A stretch of DNA of 27,137 nucleotides, taken from positions 1-27,137 of the forward strand of contig JBDSLU010000246.1 of assembly GCA_039916225.1 (NCBI GenBank). The letters run 5' to 3'. This DNA comes from JBDSLU01 sp039916225 (GTDB lineage Bacteria > Acidobacteriota > Vicinamibacteria > Vicinamibacterales > Vicinamibacteraceae). A program made the translations under genes and the position numbers. Position 1 is the first letter of the stretch. Each line of letters opens with the position of its first letter. Under the pieces are notes generated by a model. That model worked only from the letters and a program-made list of their open reading frames with translations, was not told the DNA's origin and made no database searches. This document shows positions 18,465 to 27,137 of this stretch, piece after piece.

Positions 18465-19685
18465 GTGCTCGTCGCCGACTTCGACTTCCCGCTGCCGCCG
18501 GAACTGATCGCGCAGGCGCCACCGGCCGAGCGGGGCACGTCGCGGCTGCTGGTGCTGGAGCGGGCCACCGGCCGGATTTCGCACGGGCACATCGGCGATC
18601 TCCCGGGGTGGCTGCAGCGCGGCGACGTGCTGGTCGTCAACGACACGCGCGTCTACCCGGCCCGGCTGCTCGGGCGCCGGGAACCGAGCGGCGGACGGGT
18701 CGAAGTGTTCCTGCTCGAGCGGCTCGGCGCCGACCGCTTCGACGCCCTCGTCCATCCCGGTCAGAAGCTCAAGCCCGGCGGCCTGATGGTCCTCGAAGGC
18801 GATCCCGACCCGCGCGGCACGCCGGCGCCACGCCTCTTCGGCCGCATCGAAGGCCGCGGCTCGTTCGGCCGCCGCACCATCAGATTCGGCGTCGACGGGC
18901 CGCCCCCGGCCCAGCCCGCCGCCGAGCCCAAGGCCGGGACCGAGCCTGGGACCGAGCCCGGGCCCCAGGCCGGGACCGAGGCCGAGGCCGGCGCCGAACC
19001 CGGGTTGCCGCCCATGGTCCCGCCCGGGGCGGAGCCGGCGGAAGAGCGCAAGATCCGCGAGGCCATCGATCGGGTCGTCGACCGCATCGGACACGTGCCG
19101 CTGCCGCCGTACATCGCGCGGCCGGACGCGGACGCCGATCGCGAGCGCTACCAGACGGTGTATGCCCGGGAGCGCGGATCGGTCGCGGCGCCGACCGCCG
19201 GCCTCCACTTCACGCCGGCGATCCTGGCCGCGCTCGAGGCCAGCGGCGTCGAGCGGGCCGCCGTGACGCTGCACGTCGGCTACGGCACCTTCAAGCCGGT
19301 TCGTGTCGACGAGGTCGAGGCGCACGTCGTCGATCCCGAGCGCTACACGATCGCCACCGACACCGCCGATCGTCTGAACGCGGCGCGAGCCCAGGGCCGA
19401 CGTCTCGTCGCGGTCGGCACCACCACCGTGCGGGCACTGGAATCGGCCGGGCGCGGTGGCCCGATTGCCGCCGGCGCGGGCGTCGCCGACGTGTTCCTGC
19501 ACCCCGGTGGTACGCCCGTCGCGCACGTCGACGCGCTGCTCACCAACTTCCATCTGCCGCGCTCGTCGCTGCTGATGCTGGTGTGCGCCTTTGCCGGCCG
19601 GGAGGCCGTCCTTCGCGCGTATCATGAGGCCGTCGCGGCGCGCTATCGGTTCTACAGCTACGGCGACGCCATGCTGATCGTGTGA
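18465..19685 (+). CDS. queA: S-adenosylmethionine:tRNA ribosyltransferase-isomerase QueA, with low-complexity insertion
   Basis: QueA converts preQ1 at tRNA position 34 into epoxyqueuosine using the ribose of SAM. Family blocks are all present: DFDFPLPPELIAQAP, VNDTRVYPARLLGR, IGHVPLPPYIARPD, RYQTVYARERGSVAAPTAGLHF, LHVGYGTFKPV, VGTTTVRALES and TNFHLPRSSLLMLV. The product is 406 residues against about 345-356 in typical QueA. The excess is a Pro/Glu/Gly/Thr/Ala-rich stretch at about residues 147-197, just before IGHVPLPPY, coded by a degenerate 12-base repeat. It lies at a surface loop and should be tolerated (inference). The start is GTG 18465. The gene is not next to tgt, and it is separated from ruvB by five kilobases, unlike the common ruvB-queA-tgt order. 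Confidence 0.95.
   Translation: MLVADFDFPLPPELIAQAPPAERGTSRLLVLERATGRISHGHIGDLPGWLQRGDVLVVNDTRVYPARLLGRREPSGGRVEVFLLERLGADRFDALVHPGQKLKPGGLMVLEGDPDPRGTPAPRLFGRIEGRGSFGRRTIRFGVDGPPPAQPAAEPKAGTEPGTEPGPQAGTEAEAGAEPGLPPMVPPGAEPAEERKIREAIDRVVDRIGHVPLPPYIARPDADADRERYQTVYARERGSVAAPTAGLHFTPAILAALEASGVERAAVTLHVGYGTFKPVRVDEVEAHVVDPERYTIATDTADRLNAARAQGRRLVAVGTTTVRALESAGRGGPIAAGAGVADVFLHPGGTPVAHVDALLTNFHLPRSSLLMLVCAFAGREAVLRAYHEAVAARYRFYSYGDAMLIV
18936..19001 (+). repeat. degenerate 12-base tandem repeat inside queA
   Basis: Units follow GGGACCGAGCCC: 18936-18947, 18948-18959, 18960-18971 (GGGCCCCAGGCC), 18972-18983 (GGGACCGAGGCC), then a half unit GAGGCC at 18984-18989 and GGCGCCGAACCC at 18990-19001. 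Because 12 is a multiple of 3, unit gain or loss keeps the frame. It encodes a GTEP-like peptide repeat. Confidence 0.8.
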
Positions 19686-19729
19686 CCCGCCTCCGTCCTG
19701 CGGGCTCGGCGAGCAAGGGAGATTCTTCG

Positions 19730-20188
19730 ATGACGCAAGCACGGAGCTACGTGGCAGGCCTGGTGACCGGTGTGGTGGTGGCGGGGGCCGTGGGCCTCGT
19801 CGGACTGCACGTGACCGCCACGGAGCGCACGGCGGTCGAGGCCGTGCCGCCGGCCGCATCGCCCATAGCGGGGACGATCGCCGGGCCGGGCGCGGCGCAG
19901 GGCGCGGCGATGCCGGCGCCGGCGGTCAAGGTGCTGCTCGAGAACGCTCAGGTGCGCGTGCGCGAGGTGACGTTCGCGCCGGGCTCGGGTGACACGCACA
20001 CGCACCCCTGGGCCCACGTCGGCGTCATCCTCACCAAGGGGCAGCTGGCATTTGCCGACGCGGGCAAGCCCGAGGAAGTGGTGTCCTTCGAAGCGGGCTC
20101 GGTCGGGTTCCGCGAGGCCAAGGTCACGCACCTGGCCCGTAACCCCGGCAAGGCGCCGATGAAGGTCATCGAGGTCGAGGTCAAATAA
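19730..20188 (+). CDS. Membrane-anchored cupin-domain protein
   Basis: This 152-residue protein has an N-terminal hydrophobic segment (about residues 7-30) followed by an Ala/Pro-rich linker to about residue 64, then one small cupin barrel. The metal-binding first motif is present as DTHTHPWAHVGVILTKGQ with its histidines. The second motif is poor (GSVGFREAKVTHLARN), keeping one His. The anchor suggests the cupin faces the periplasm. Function is unknown; such proteins are often annotated only as cupin domain. ATG 19730 is preceded by GGGAG with about 9 bases of spacing, one of the few good Shine-Dalgarno sequences here. It follows queA after 44 bases and precedes the DHS-like gene. Confidence 0.75.
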   Translation: MTQARSYVAGLVTGVVVAGAVGLVGLHVTATERTAVEAVPPAASPIAGTIAGPGAAQGAAMPAPAVKVLLENAQVRVREVTFAPGSGDTHTHPWAHVGVILTKGQLAFADAGKPEEVVSFEAGSVGFREAKVTHLARNPGKAPMKVIEVEVK

Positions 20189-20243
20189 GGCCCAGGCAAC
20201 CCTATTCCCGTCCGGACCCTCGGACGACCGCCGGCTGCATTCC

Positions 20244-21182
20244 GTGAAGCTGCCCTACGCCGAATTCGATCTATCGGGTCTCCAGAGCTACCCGCTCGCC
20301 TCGCGGCCGAGCAAGGTGCGCGTTGCCGACTTCGCCCGCCCCGAGGCGGCCCGCGCCCTCGGCAGCGTCGCCGATGCGTTTCCGGACCTGCTGGGCGGCG
20401 CCGATTTCAAGGCGATCGTCGCGGCGATGCGGGCCGCCCACGCCGCCGGCCGCCCGATCATCTGGGGGCTCGGCGCCCACGTGATCAAGGTCGGCCTGGC
20501 GCCGATCCTGATCGACCTGATGGAGCGCGGGTTCGTCTCGGCGCTGGCGCTGAACGGCGCCGGCGTGATCCACGATTTCGAGATCGCGCTCGGCGGATCG
20601 ACGTCCGAGGACGTCGATGCCGAGCTCGGTCCGGGCCGCTTCGGCATGGCCGAGGAAACCGGCACGCTGCTGAACGGGGCGATCAACGACGGCGTCGGCG
20701 ACGGCCTCGGCCTCGGCCAGGCTGTCTGCGACTATCTCGCCCGCACCCCGCCACCGCACGCCGACGTCAGCCTGCTGGCCTCGGCGGCACGGCTCGGCGT
20801 CCCGGTCACGGTGCACGTCGCCATCGGCACCGACATCATCCACATGCACCCGGCGGCCTCGGGGGCGGCGCTCGGCGACGGCAGTCTCCGCGACTTCCGC
20901 TACTTCGTCTCGAACGTCGCTCACCTGGCCGGCGGCGTCTTCCTGAACTGCGGATCGGCGGTCATCCTGCCCGAGGTGTTCCTCAAGGCGGTGGCGCTGG
21001 TCCGCAATCGCGGCCTGTCCCTGGACGGGCTGACCACGGTCAACCTCGACTTCCTGCGCCATTACCGGCCGATGACCAACGTCGTGAGCCGACCCACCTC
21101 GGGTGTAGGGAAGGGCTATGCCCTCGTCGGACATCATGAGATCCTGATTCCCCTCCTCGCCGCCGCGTTGGCACGCGAGTAA
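20244..21182 (+). CDS. Deoxyhypusine-synthase-like protein, probably not a true DHS
   Basis: The 312-residue product resembles deoxyhypusine synthase (COG1899/DHS fold) over its whole length. The NAD-site-like regions are WGLGAHVIKVGLAPILIDLM, ALNGAGVIHDFEIAL and GGSTSEDVDAELG. The last third has LGDGSLRDFRYF and GHHEILIPLLAAAL. By eye against human DHS, the catalytic lysine motif (WGK) is replaced by GVGKGYALVG, and the active-site His in KHH by an LPE sequence. Bacteria also lack the usual substrate eIF5A. So the fold is likely, the reaction is not. It might be an NAD-dependent spermidine- or other-amine enzyme, or a dead paralogue. GTG 20244 is the first start before the conserved region, with no Shine-Dalgarno. 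The radical SAM gene begins 26 bases after the stop. Confidence 0.65.
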   Translation: MKLPYAEFDLSGLQSYPLASRPSKVRVADFARPEAARALGSVADAFPDLLGGADFKAIVAAMRAAHAAGRPIIWGLGAHVIKVGLAPILIDLMERGFVSALALNGAGVIHDFEIALGGSTSEDVDAELGPGRFGMAEETGTLLNGAINDGVGDGLGLGQAVCDYLARTPPPHADVSLLASAARLGVPVTVHVAIGTDIIHMHPAASGAALGDGSLRDFRYFVSNVAHLAGGVFLNCGSAVILPEVFLKAVALVRNRGLSLDGLTTVNLDFLRHYRPMTNVVSRPTSGVGKGYALVGHHEILIPLLAAALARE

Positions 21183-21207
21183 GGCCGGCCACCCCGACCA
21201 CTACACT

Positions 21208-23727
21208 GTGCTTCCTTTCGATACCGTCGCCGGACAGCAACCTGACTGGGATCACCGCGTCGACCTGACCCCCGGTCTGCCGGTGGTGCAGGTCTTCACC
21301 GCCACCGAGGACGAGTTGTCCCGGATCGAGGTGTTCCTGGTCCCCGACGCCGATGGCGCCGATAGCGGGCTGCGCTTCTCGCTCTGGGAAGGCGGCGACG
21401 CCGACGCGATTGCCGGCGAGCCGCTGCGGGCTTCCCGGTCGGGGCCGGTCCCGATCCACGGCCGGGGCTGGTTCTCGTTCGACTTCACACCGCTGGCGGC
21501 CAGCCGCGGCCGCGTCTACACGCTCGGCATCGAAGCCACCGGCGGCGTCGGCCTGATGGCCCATCGCGGCCTCGGCTCGCGCCTGAAGATCGCCGGCCGC
21601 GGGGTGAAGGGATCGATCGCCTTCCGCGCCGTCGCCCGGCGCGCCCCGGCGCTCGGCACGCACTTCGACCAGGTGCGCGACAGCATCGCCGCGCAGCAGA
21701 CGCGCCTCGATCAGGGACCGCTCCACGTCCGCCTCGAGATCGCCTCGTCGTGCAACCTGGCCTGCATCATGTGTCCGTTCGGCGCGCCGGGCGGCTACGG
21801 GCCCGCCGACGGCATCCGCTTCATGACGCTCGACGTGTTCAAGGCGGTCGAGCCGATGCTGTCGCGGGCGCTGACGGTCAACGCCTTCGGCCTCGGCGAG
21901 CCGTTCCTCAGCCCGCACTTCATGCCGATCCTGCGGCGATCGCGGGCGCTGAACGCCGATGCGGTGGTGTTCTGCTCGACCAACGGCGTCACCTACTCCG
22001 AGCGCACCATCACCGCGGTCGTCGCCGAGCGCCTGGTCAACGTGCTGCAAATCTCGGTCGACGGCGCGACCAAGGAGACCTACGAGCACGTCCGGGTCGG
22101 CGGGCGCTTCGATCAGCTGATGAAGAACCTGCGCTTCCTGCAGGCCGAGAAGGCGCGGCTGCGGGCCCGCGTACCGTCGACCAAGATCCAGATGGTCATC
22201 ATGCGGCCGAACATGCACGAGGTCGTCGGCGTGACGCGGGCGATGATCGACCTGGGCATCGACGTGCTGCGCCTCGACACGGTGAAGGACCACCCGGAGC
22301 TCGAGATCACGAGCCACGACGACGTCCGGCGCCTGAACGATCAGCTGCAGGAAGCCATCCGGCTGTGCACCTCGCACCGCGTCAGCATCGAAGGGACGCT
22401 GCTCACCGAGATCGAGCCGATGCTGGACGAGAGCGCGGCGCGCGAAGGGATTGCCCGGCCGAAGCCGCTGGTGCGGGTCATTCCGCTGGTGCCCGACGAG
22501 GCGAGCCGGACGCACGGTGCCGGCATGCCCGTCTGCACTGCTCCGTGGGAGAGTTTCACCCTGGGCGCCAACGGCGAAGTGCGCCTGTGCTGCCACTACC
22601 AGAAGGTGATGGGCTCGACGCTGAAGGCGTCGTTCGAGGACGTCTGGAACGGCCAGACCTACCTCGACGTGCGCGAGAGCCTGTGCACCGGCCACTACGA
22701 GGACCTCTGCGCGCGCTGCCTCGAGACCTCGAGCTTCATGCCCGATCAGGAGATCCGCGGCGTCTACCGCGAGCGGCGCGTCGAGTCGGCGCCGCTGGCG
22801 GCGATCGTCCCCGACGCCTGGGCGTCGGCGAAGGGCCGGCACCTGGACGATCTGCGTGACGCGATGAGCGCGACCGCGGCCGGACACGCGACCGTGCGTT
22901 GTGCCGCACTGTTCGACGGCATCGCCGCGTCGGCCCAGGGGCCGGTCGACCTGCGCGGCGAACTGCGTCTCGCCGCGACGCCGAGCGGGGACGCCCGCGT
23001 GGCCGTCGTGGTCGGTGGCGTGGTCGCTGACGTCGTCGTCGCCTCGCCGCAGGGCCGCGGTCGGTGGAGTTGGCAGGCCGTCGCCGACGCCCGGCTGTTC
23101 GTGCCCGGCGCCGCCATCGACGTCTGGCTGGTCGATGCAGTGGCCGGGCGCCTGTCGTTCGCGCCGCTCGTCCTCGACCGTCCCGGGCTCACCGCACTCG
23201 GCTCCGGGCCGCTCGGCTCGACGGTCGTGCACACCGCCGCCGGCGCGGCGATCCCGCTCGTGTCGCTGACCGCCAGCCCGTTGATCGGCCAGCTCGATCC
23301 GGTGGTCACCGACGATCGATCGATTCGCATCGAAGGCTGGGCGCTCGACTGGCGGCTGGCCGGACCCGGCACTGTCATCGGCGTCTTCGCCGACGGCCGT
23401 TTCGTCGACGAGGTCGCGCCGTGGATCGAGCGTCCCGACGTGGCCGACGTCCTCAAGCTCGACCCCAAGCGCGGCGGCAGCAGCGGCTGGGCGCGGTTCC
23501 AGAAGCCCGACACCCTGCAGCCGGAGTGGCTGTGCACCGGCTTCTTCATCGACCTGCCGGTTGCGGTCGCGCCGTGGCTGGCCGACGCCCACATCCAGGT
23601 CATCCAGGTCTCGCGCGCGCTCGGTCTGGCGACCGAGGTCGAATATGGTCGCGGCTACCCGTTCGGCCCGCGGCCGATGCCGGTGGCCATCGGCGTCGGG
23701 GCCGGCATCCGTCCCGTCGTCCGCTGA
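21208..23727 (+). CDS. Large radical SAM/SPASM protein with extra N- and C-terminal beta-rich domains
   Basis: The 839-residue protein has an N-terminal beta-sandwich-like domain of about 165 residues (QVFTATEDELSRIEVFLV, FSFDFTPLAASRGRVYTLGI), then a radical SAM core with C182, C186 and C189 (CX3CX2C) binding the [4Fe-4S] cluster. A SPASM region follows, with C443, C461, C462, C493, C501 and C504. After about residue 520 come about 320 further residues that look beta-rich, ending with a module IRIEGWALDWRLAGPGTVIG. The radical chemistry and substrate are unknown. The flanking domains recall ligand- or sugar-binding sandwiches seen in cell-surface polysaccharide proteins (inference). No signal peptide is present. 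The GTG at 21208 directly follows TACACT; whether this is a -10 is unclear because spacing is zero. Confidence 0.82.
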   Translation: MLPFDTVAGQQPDWDHRVDLTPGLPVVQVFTATEDELSRIEVFLVPDADGADSGLRFSLWEGGDADAIAGEPLRASRSGPVPIHGRGWFSFDFTPLAASRGRVYTLGIEATGGVGLMAHRGLGSRLKIAGRGVKGSIAFRAVARRAPALGTHFDQVRDSIAAQQTRLDQGPLHVRLEIASSCNLACIMCPFGAPGGYGPADGIRFMTLDVFKAVEPMLSRALTVNAFGLGEPFLSPHFMPILRRSRALNADAVVFCSTNGVTYSERTITAVVAERLVNVLQISVDGATKETYEHVRVGGRFDQLMKNLRFLQAEKARLRARVPSTKIQMVIMRPNMHEVVGVTRAMIDLGIDVLRLDTVKDHPELEITSHDDVRRLNDQLQEAIRLCTSHRVSIEGTLLTEIEPMLDESAAREGIARPKPLVRVIPLVPDEASRTHGAGMPVCTAPWESFTLGANGEVRLCCHYQKVMGSTLKASFEDVWNGQTYLDVRESLCTGHYEDLCARCLETSSFMPDQEIRGVYRERRVESAPLAAIVPDAWASAKGRHLDDLRDAMSATAAGHATVRCAALFDGIAASAQGPVDLRGELRLAATPSGDARVAVVVGGVVADVVVASPQGRGRWSWQAVADARLFVPGAAIDVWLVDAVAGRLSFAPLVLDRPGLTALGSGPLGSTVVHTAAGAAIPLVSLTASPLIGQLDPVVTDDRSIRIEGWALDWRLAGPGTVIGVFADGRFVDEVAPWIERPDVADVLKLDPKRGGSSGWARFQKPDTLQPEWLCTGFFIDLPVAVAPWLADAHIQVIQVSRALGLATEVEYGRGYPFGPRPMPVAIGVGAGIRPVVR

Positions 23728-23770
23728 GCCGTGCGGAGCGATCCGAGTGGTGCATGGCGCCCGTAGGCGC

Positions 23771-23779
23771 TGGTATACT
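23771..23779 (+). promoter_or_regulatory. extended -10 promoter for the tRNA gene
   Basis: TGGTATACT is a near-ideal extended -10 (TGN plus TATACT, 5/6). The start site would fall near 23786, about 5 bases before the mature tRNA. No good -35 hexamer is seen at 16-18 bases, which fits an extended -10 promoter. It may also drive tilS. Confidence 0.65.
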
Positions 23780-23790
23780 CAGGGTTTCGC

Positions 23791-23867
23791 GCCGGAGTAG
23801 CTCAGGTGGTTAGAGCGAGCGTCTCATAAGCGCTAGGTCGGCGGTTCGAGTCCGCCCTCCGGCACCA
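23791..23867 (+). tRNA. tRNA with CAU anticodon (tRNA-Met, or possibly tRNA-Ile2)
   Basis: The 77-base gene folds fully: acceptor GCCGGAG/CTCCGGC, D stem GCTC/GAGC, anticodon stem AGCGT/GCGCT with loop CTCATAA, T stem GGCGG/CCGCC with TTCGAGT, discriminator A and an encoded CCA. The anticodon CAT reads AUG unless C34 is changed to lysidine, when it reads AUA. It is not the initiator form, because the acceptor starts with a paired G-C (G1:C72). G4:C69 and G5:C68 differ from the C4:G69/C5:G68 pairs favoured by E. coli TilS, which argues for elongator Met. Its position just upstream of tilS keeps Ile2 open. Confidence 0.95.
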
Positions 23868-23884
23868 TCACCACCCCCCACGTT

Positions 23885-23916
23885 CCCGGACGGCTGCCCC
23901 GCGTCGTGCGTCCGGG
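23885..23916 (+). other. hairpin between tRNA and tilS
   Basis: CCCGGACG (23885-23892) pairs perfectly with CGTCCGGG (23909-23916) across a 16-base loop. No T-tract follows, so it is unlikely to be an intrinsic terminator. It may help 3' processing of a tRNA-tilS transcript or act as an attenuator (inference). Confidence 0.4.
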
Positions 23917-23965
23917 CGGCCCCGGGCTCGAGGCTCAGCTCAGGGCCGGGACCTCCCAGCCCCTT

Positions 23966-25176
23966 ATGTCCACGCTCCTCGAGCGGGTCCAGCAGACGGT
24001 TGCCGAGCAGTCGCTCGTCCAGGCCGGCGACGTCCTCGTCGCCGCGGTGTCTGGCGGAGCCGACTCGACGGCCCAGGCCTGCCTGCTCGCCGAGCTCGCG
24101 CCACGGCTCGGCGCGCAGCTCATCGGACTGGCCCATCTGAACCACCAGTTGCGGGAGGCCGCGGACACCGACGAGGCGTTCTGTCGTGATTTGGCCGGCC
24201 GGCTCGGCGTCGCCTTCGACACCCGTCGCGTCGATGTCAGGAGCGAGGCGCGCGTCCGCAAAACTTCCATCGAAGATGCGGCACGGACCGTCCGATACCT
24301 GTTCTTGAACGAGGTCGCCGCCGATCGCGGCGCGACGCTGGTGGCCGTGGGCCATACGCGGGACGACCAGGCGGAAACGGTGCTGCTGCGCCTCATCCGA
24401 GGCGCCGGCCCGGCCGGCTTGGCCGCGATCTATCCGCGGGTCGGACGAGTGATTCGGCCGCTGCTCGATGCGCGGCGAACCGATGTGGTGGCGTGGCTGC
24501 GCGAGCGCGGTCAGCCCTGGCGCGAGGACGAAAGCAACCAAGACCGCACCATTCCTCGTAACAAGGTACGGCACGAGTTGCTGCCGTGGCTGGTCGAGGG
24601 CTTCGGCGCGGGCGTGGTGGACGTTCTGGCGCGACAGGCGACCCTCTCGCGCGACGACGCCGACTGGTTCGACATGGTCGCGACCGAAACGGCCGCTCGT
24701 CTCGTCATAGAGGATGGGGCGTCCGTCACGGTCGAGCAGGCGGCCCTCAGTAGCCTTCATCCGGCGGTGGGCCGGCGGGTGGTGCTGGACGCGCTGCGAC
24801 GCGCGGCCAATGGCCGCTTCGTCGGGTTCGACCACGTCGAGGCCGTGCTGGCGCTGCCGGCCGGTGGCGGCGTCGACCTGCCGGGCCAGCGGGTGGAGTG
24901 CCGGCAGGGCCGGCTGCGATTCGCGGCGAAGGCGCCCGATCCGGCCCGCGAGGGCCGGCGGCGCGGCCGGCCGGCGTCAGCCGGTCGAGACGACGAGGAA
25001 GCCATCGGTGCGTCGATGGTGTCCAAGGCAGAAGGGGACCGTCCGGGCGGCGACCACCGCCCCGACGTCGGCCCCGAGGTCGAGCACAGGGTCGAGTTGG
25101 AACCGCAAGCCAACGGCGGGCCGAGACGTGCAAGAAGTGTTAGTCTAGAAGGTCACGCCCCAAAGGGAGGCCGAGG

Positions 25177-25180
<4 letters not shown>
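23966..25180 (+). CDS. tilS: tRNA(Ile)-lysidine synthetase TilS
   Basis: TilS attaches lysine to C34 of tRNA-Ile2 (CAU), switching it from AUG to AUA reading, using ATP. The PP-loop SGGADS is at residues 29-34, and the family blocks HLNHQLREAADTDEAFC, RKTSIEDAARTVRY, VGHTRDDQAETVLLRLIRG, IRPLLDARRTDVVAWLR and DESNQDRTIPRNKVRHELLP follow in order. A TilS C-domain-like start (GGGVDLPGQRV) comes at about 305-315. The last 75 or so residues are charged, Gly/Pro-rich and without homology that I recognise. This tail overlaps the ftsH control region. ATG 23966 matches the family start. The stop overlaps the ftsH TTG start (TTGA). Unlike many genomes, no hpt gene lies between tilS and ftsH. Confidence 0.94.
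25162..25170 (+). promoter_or_regulatory. strong Shine-Dalgarno that sets the ftsH TTG start
   Basis: AAAGGGAGG lies 6 bases before TTG 25177 and inside the tilS coding end. It is the strongest Shine-Dalgarno in the window and decides the non-ATG start of ftsH. A weak extended -10 (TGTTAGTCT, 25138-25146) lies just upstream and could give ftsH its own promoter. Confidence 0.8.
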
Positions 25181-27087
<1,907 letters not shown>

Positions 27088-27137
27088 GCCTGCTCCACCG
27101 CCGGCTTTACTCGGTCCCTCTCCCTGACGGACGTGGG

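Noticed and set aside
18936..19001. Repeat array considered as a CRISPR
   Set aside because: Units are 12 bases long, contiguous, without spacers, and in frame within queA.
18353..19859. Long frames in queA, one on each strand (424 and 468 codons)
   Set aside because: Both are Arg/Gly/Pro-rich shadows of queA, which carries the full family motif set.
21202..21207. TACACT as a leaderless promoter for the radical SAM gene
   Set aside because: It directly abuts the GTG, so transcription would start inside the coding region, and no alternative start codon fits there.
21040..23592. 850-codon open frame on the minus strand
   Set aside because: It is antisense to the radical SAM gene, and no domain motifs are visible in its translation.
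19730..23727. RiPP cluster around the radical SAM/SPASM protein
   Set aside because: No small precursor-peptide gene, transporter or leader-binding domain is seen nearby, and the protein's flanks do not look like a RiPP recognition element.
23885..23916. Intrinsic terminator after the tRNA
   Set aside because: The 8-bp stem is perfect but has a 16-base loop and no T-tract after it.
24930..25176. Frameshift in tilS to explain the odd tail
   Set aside because: The other two frames give no TilS-like or Hpt-like sequence, and the conserved TilS part is in one frame to about residue 320.

Overview
The window is about 27 kb of GC-rich (roughly 70%) bacterial chromosome. It carries the 3' end of an rRNA operon, one tRNA gene and 22 protein-coding genes that I can support. 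Housekeeping gene order (yebC-ruvC-ruvA-ruvB, tilS-ftsH), a fused SRPBCC/TIGR01777 protein, many GTG starts and secreted S9/S41 peptidases fit Acidobacteriota, perhaps class Vicinamibacteria. That placement is inference from gene content, not a phylogeny. There is no CRISPR array, phage, insertion sequence or plasmid function. This looks like core chromosome with several poorly described genes.

Layout. (1) 1-798: 23S rRNA 3' end, a 23S-5S spacer full of hairpins, 5S rRNA and a strong intrinsic terminator. (2) 896-3451: a PPK2-family polyphosphate kinase, divergent from a DASS-type dicarboxylate/sodium symporter. (3) 3509-10213: a same-strand run of secreted S41 peptidase, DUF1499 membrane protein, secreted S9 peptidase, unknown polytopic membrane protein and two SAM methyltransferases. 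(4) 10210-14186: yebC-ruvC-ruvA-ruvB-fabH, tightly overlapped, behind the best promoter in the window. (5) 14187-14432: a 246-base gap holding an AT-richer island with a nested inverted repeat. (6) 14433-18415: a small conserved-looking hypothetical gene, then glgX and the SRPBCC-TIGR01777 fusion on the minus strand. (7) 18465-23727: queA with a repeat-coded insertion, a membrane-anchored cupin, a deoxyhypusine-synthase-like protein that seems to lack the catalytic residues, and an 839-residue radical SAM/SPASM protein. (8) 23791-27087: a CAU-anticodon tRNA, tilS and ftsH, the last two joined by a TTGA stop/start overlap.

How the genes work together. RuvC, RuvA and RuvB form the Holliday-junction resolvasome, with YebC as the usual upstream partner. 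TilS modifies a CAU-anticodon tRNA, and a CAU tRNA lies directly upstream. GlgX and PPK2 act on the storage polymers glycogen and polyphosphate.

The main cross-cutting observation is promoter placement. Several genes have a -10 element ending only about 6 to 11 bases before the start codon (ppk2, the 7731 membrane protein, yebC, glgX, the TIGR01777 gene, queA). This predicts leaderless or nearly leaderless mRNAs, while ftsH and the cupin gene carry clear Shine-Dalgarno sequences. Nine of the 22 genes appear to start with GTG or TTG.
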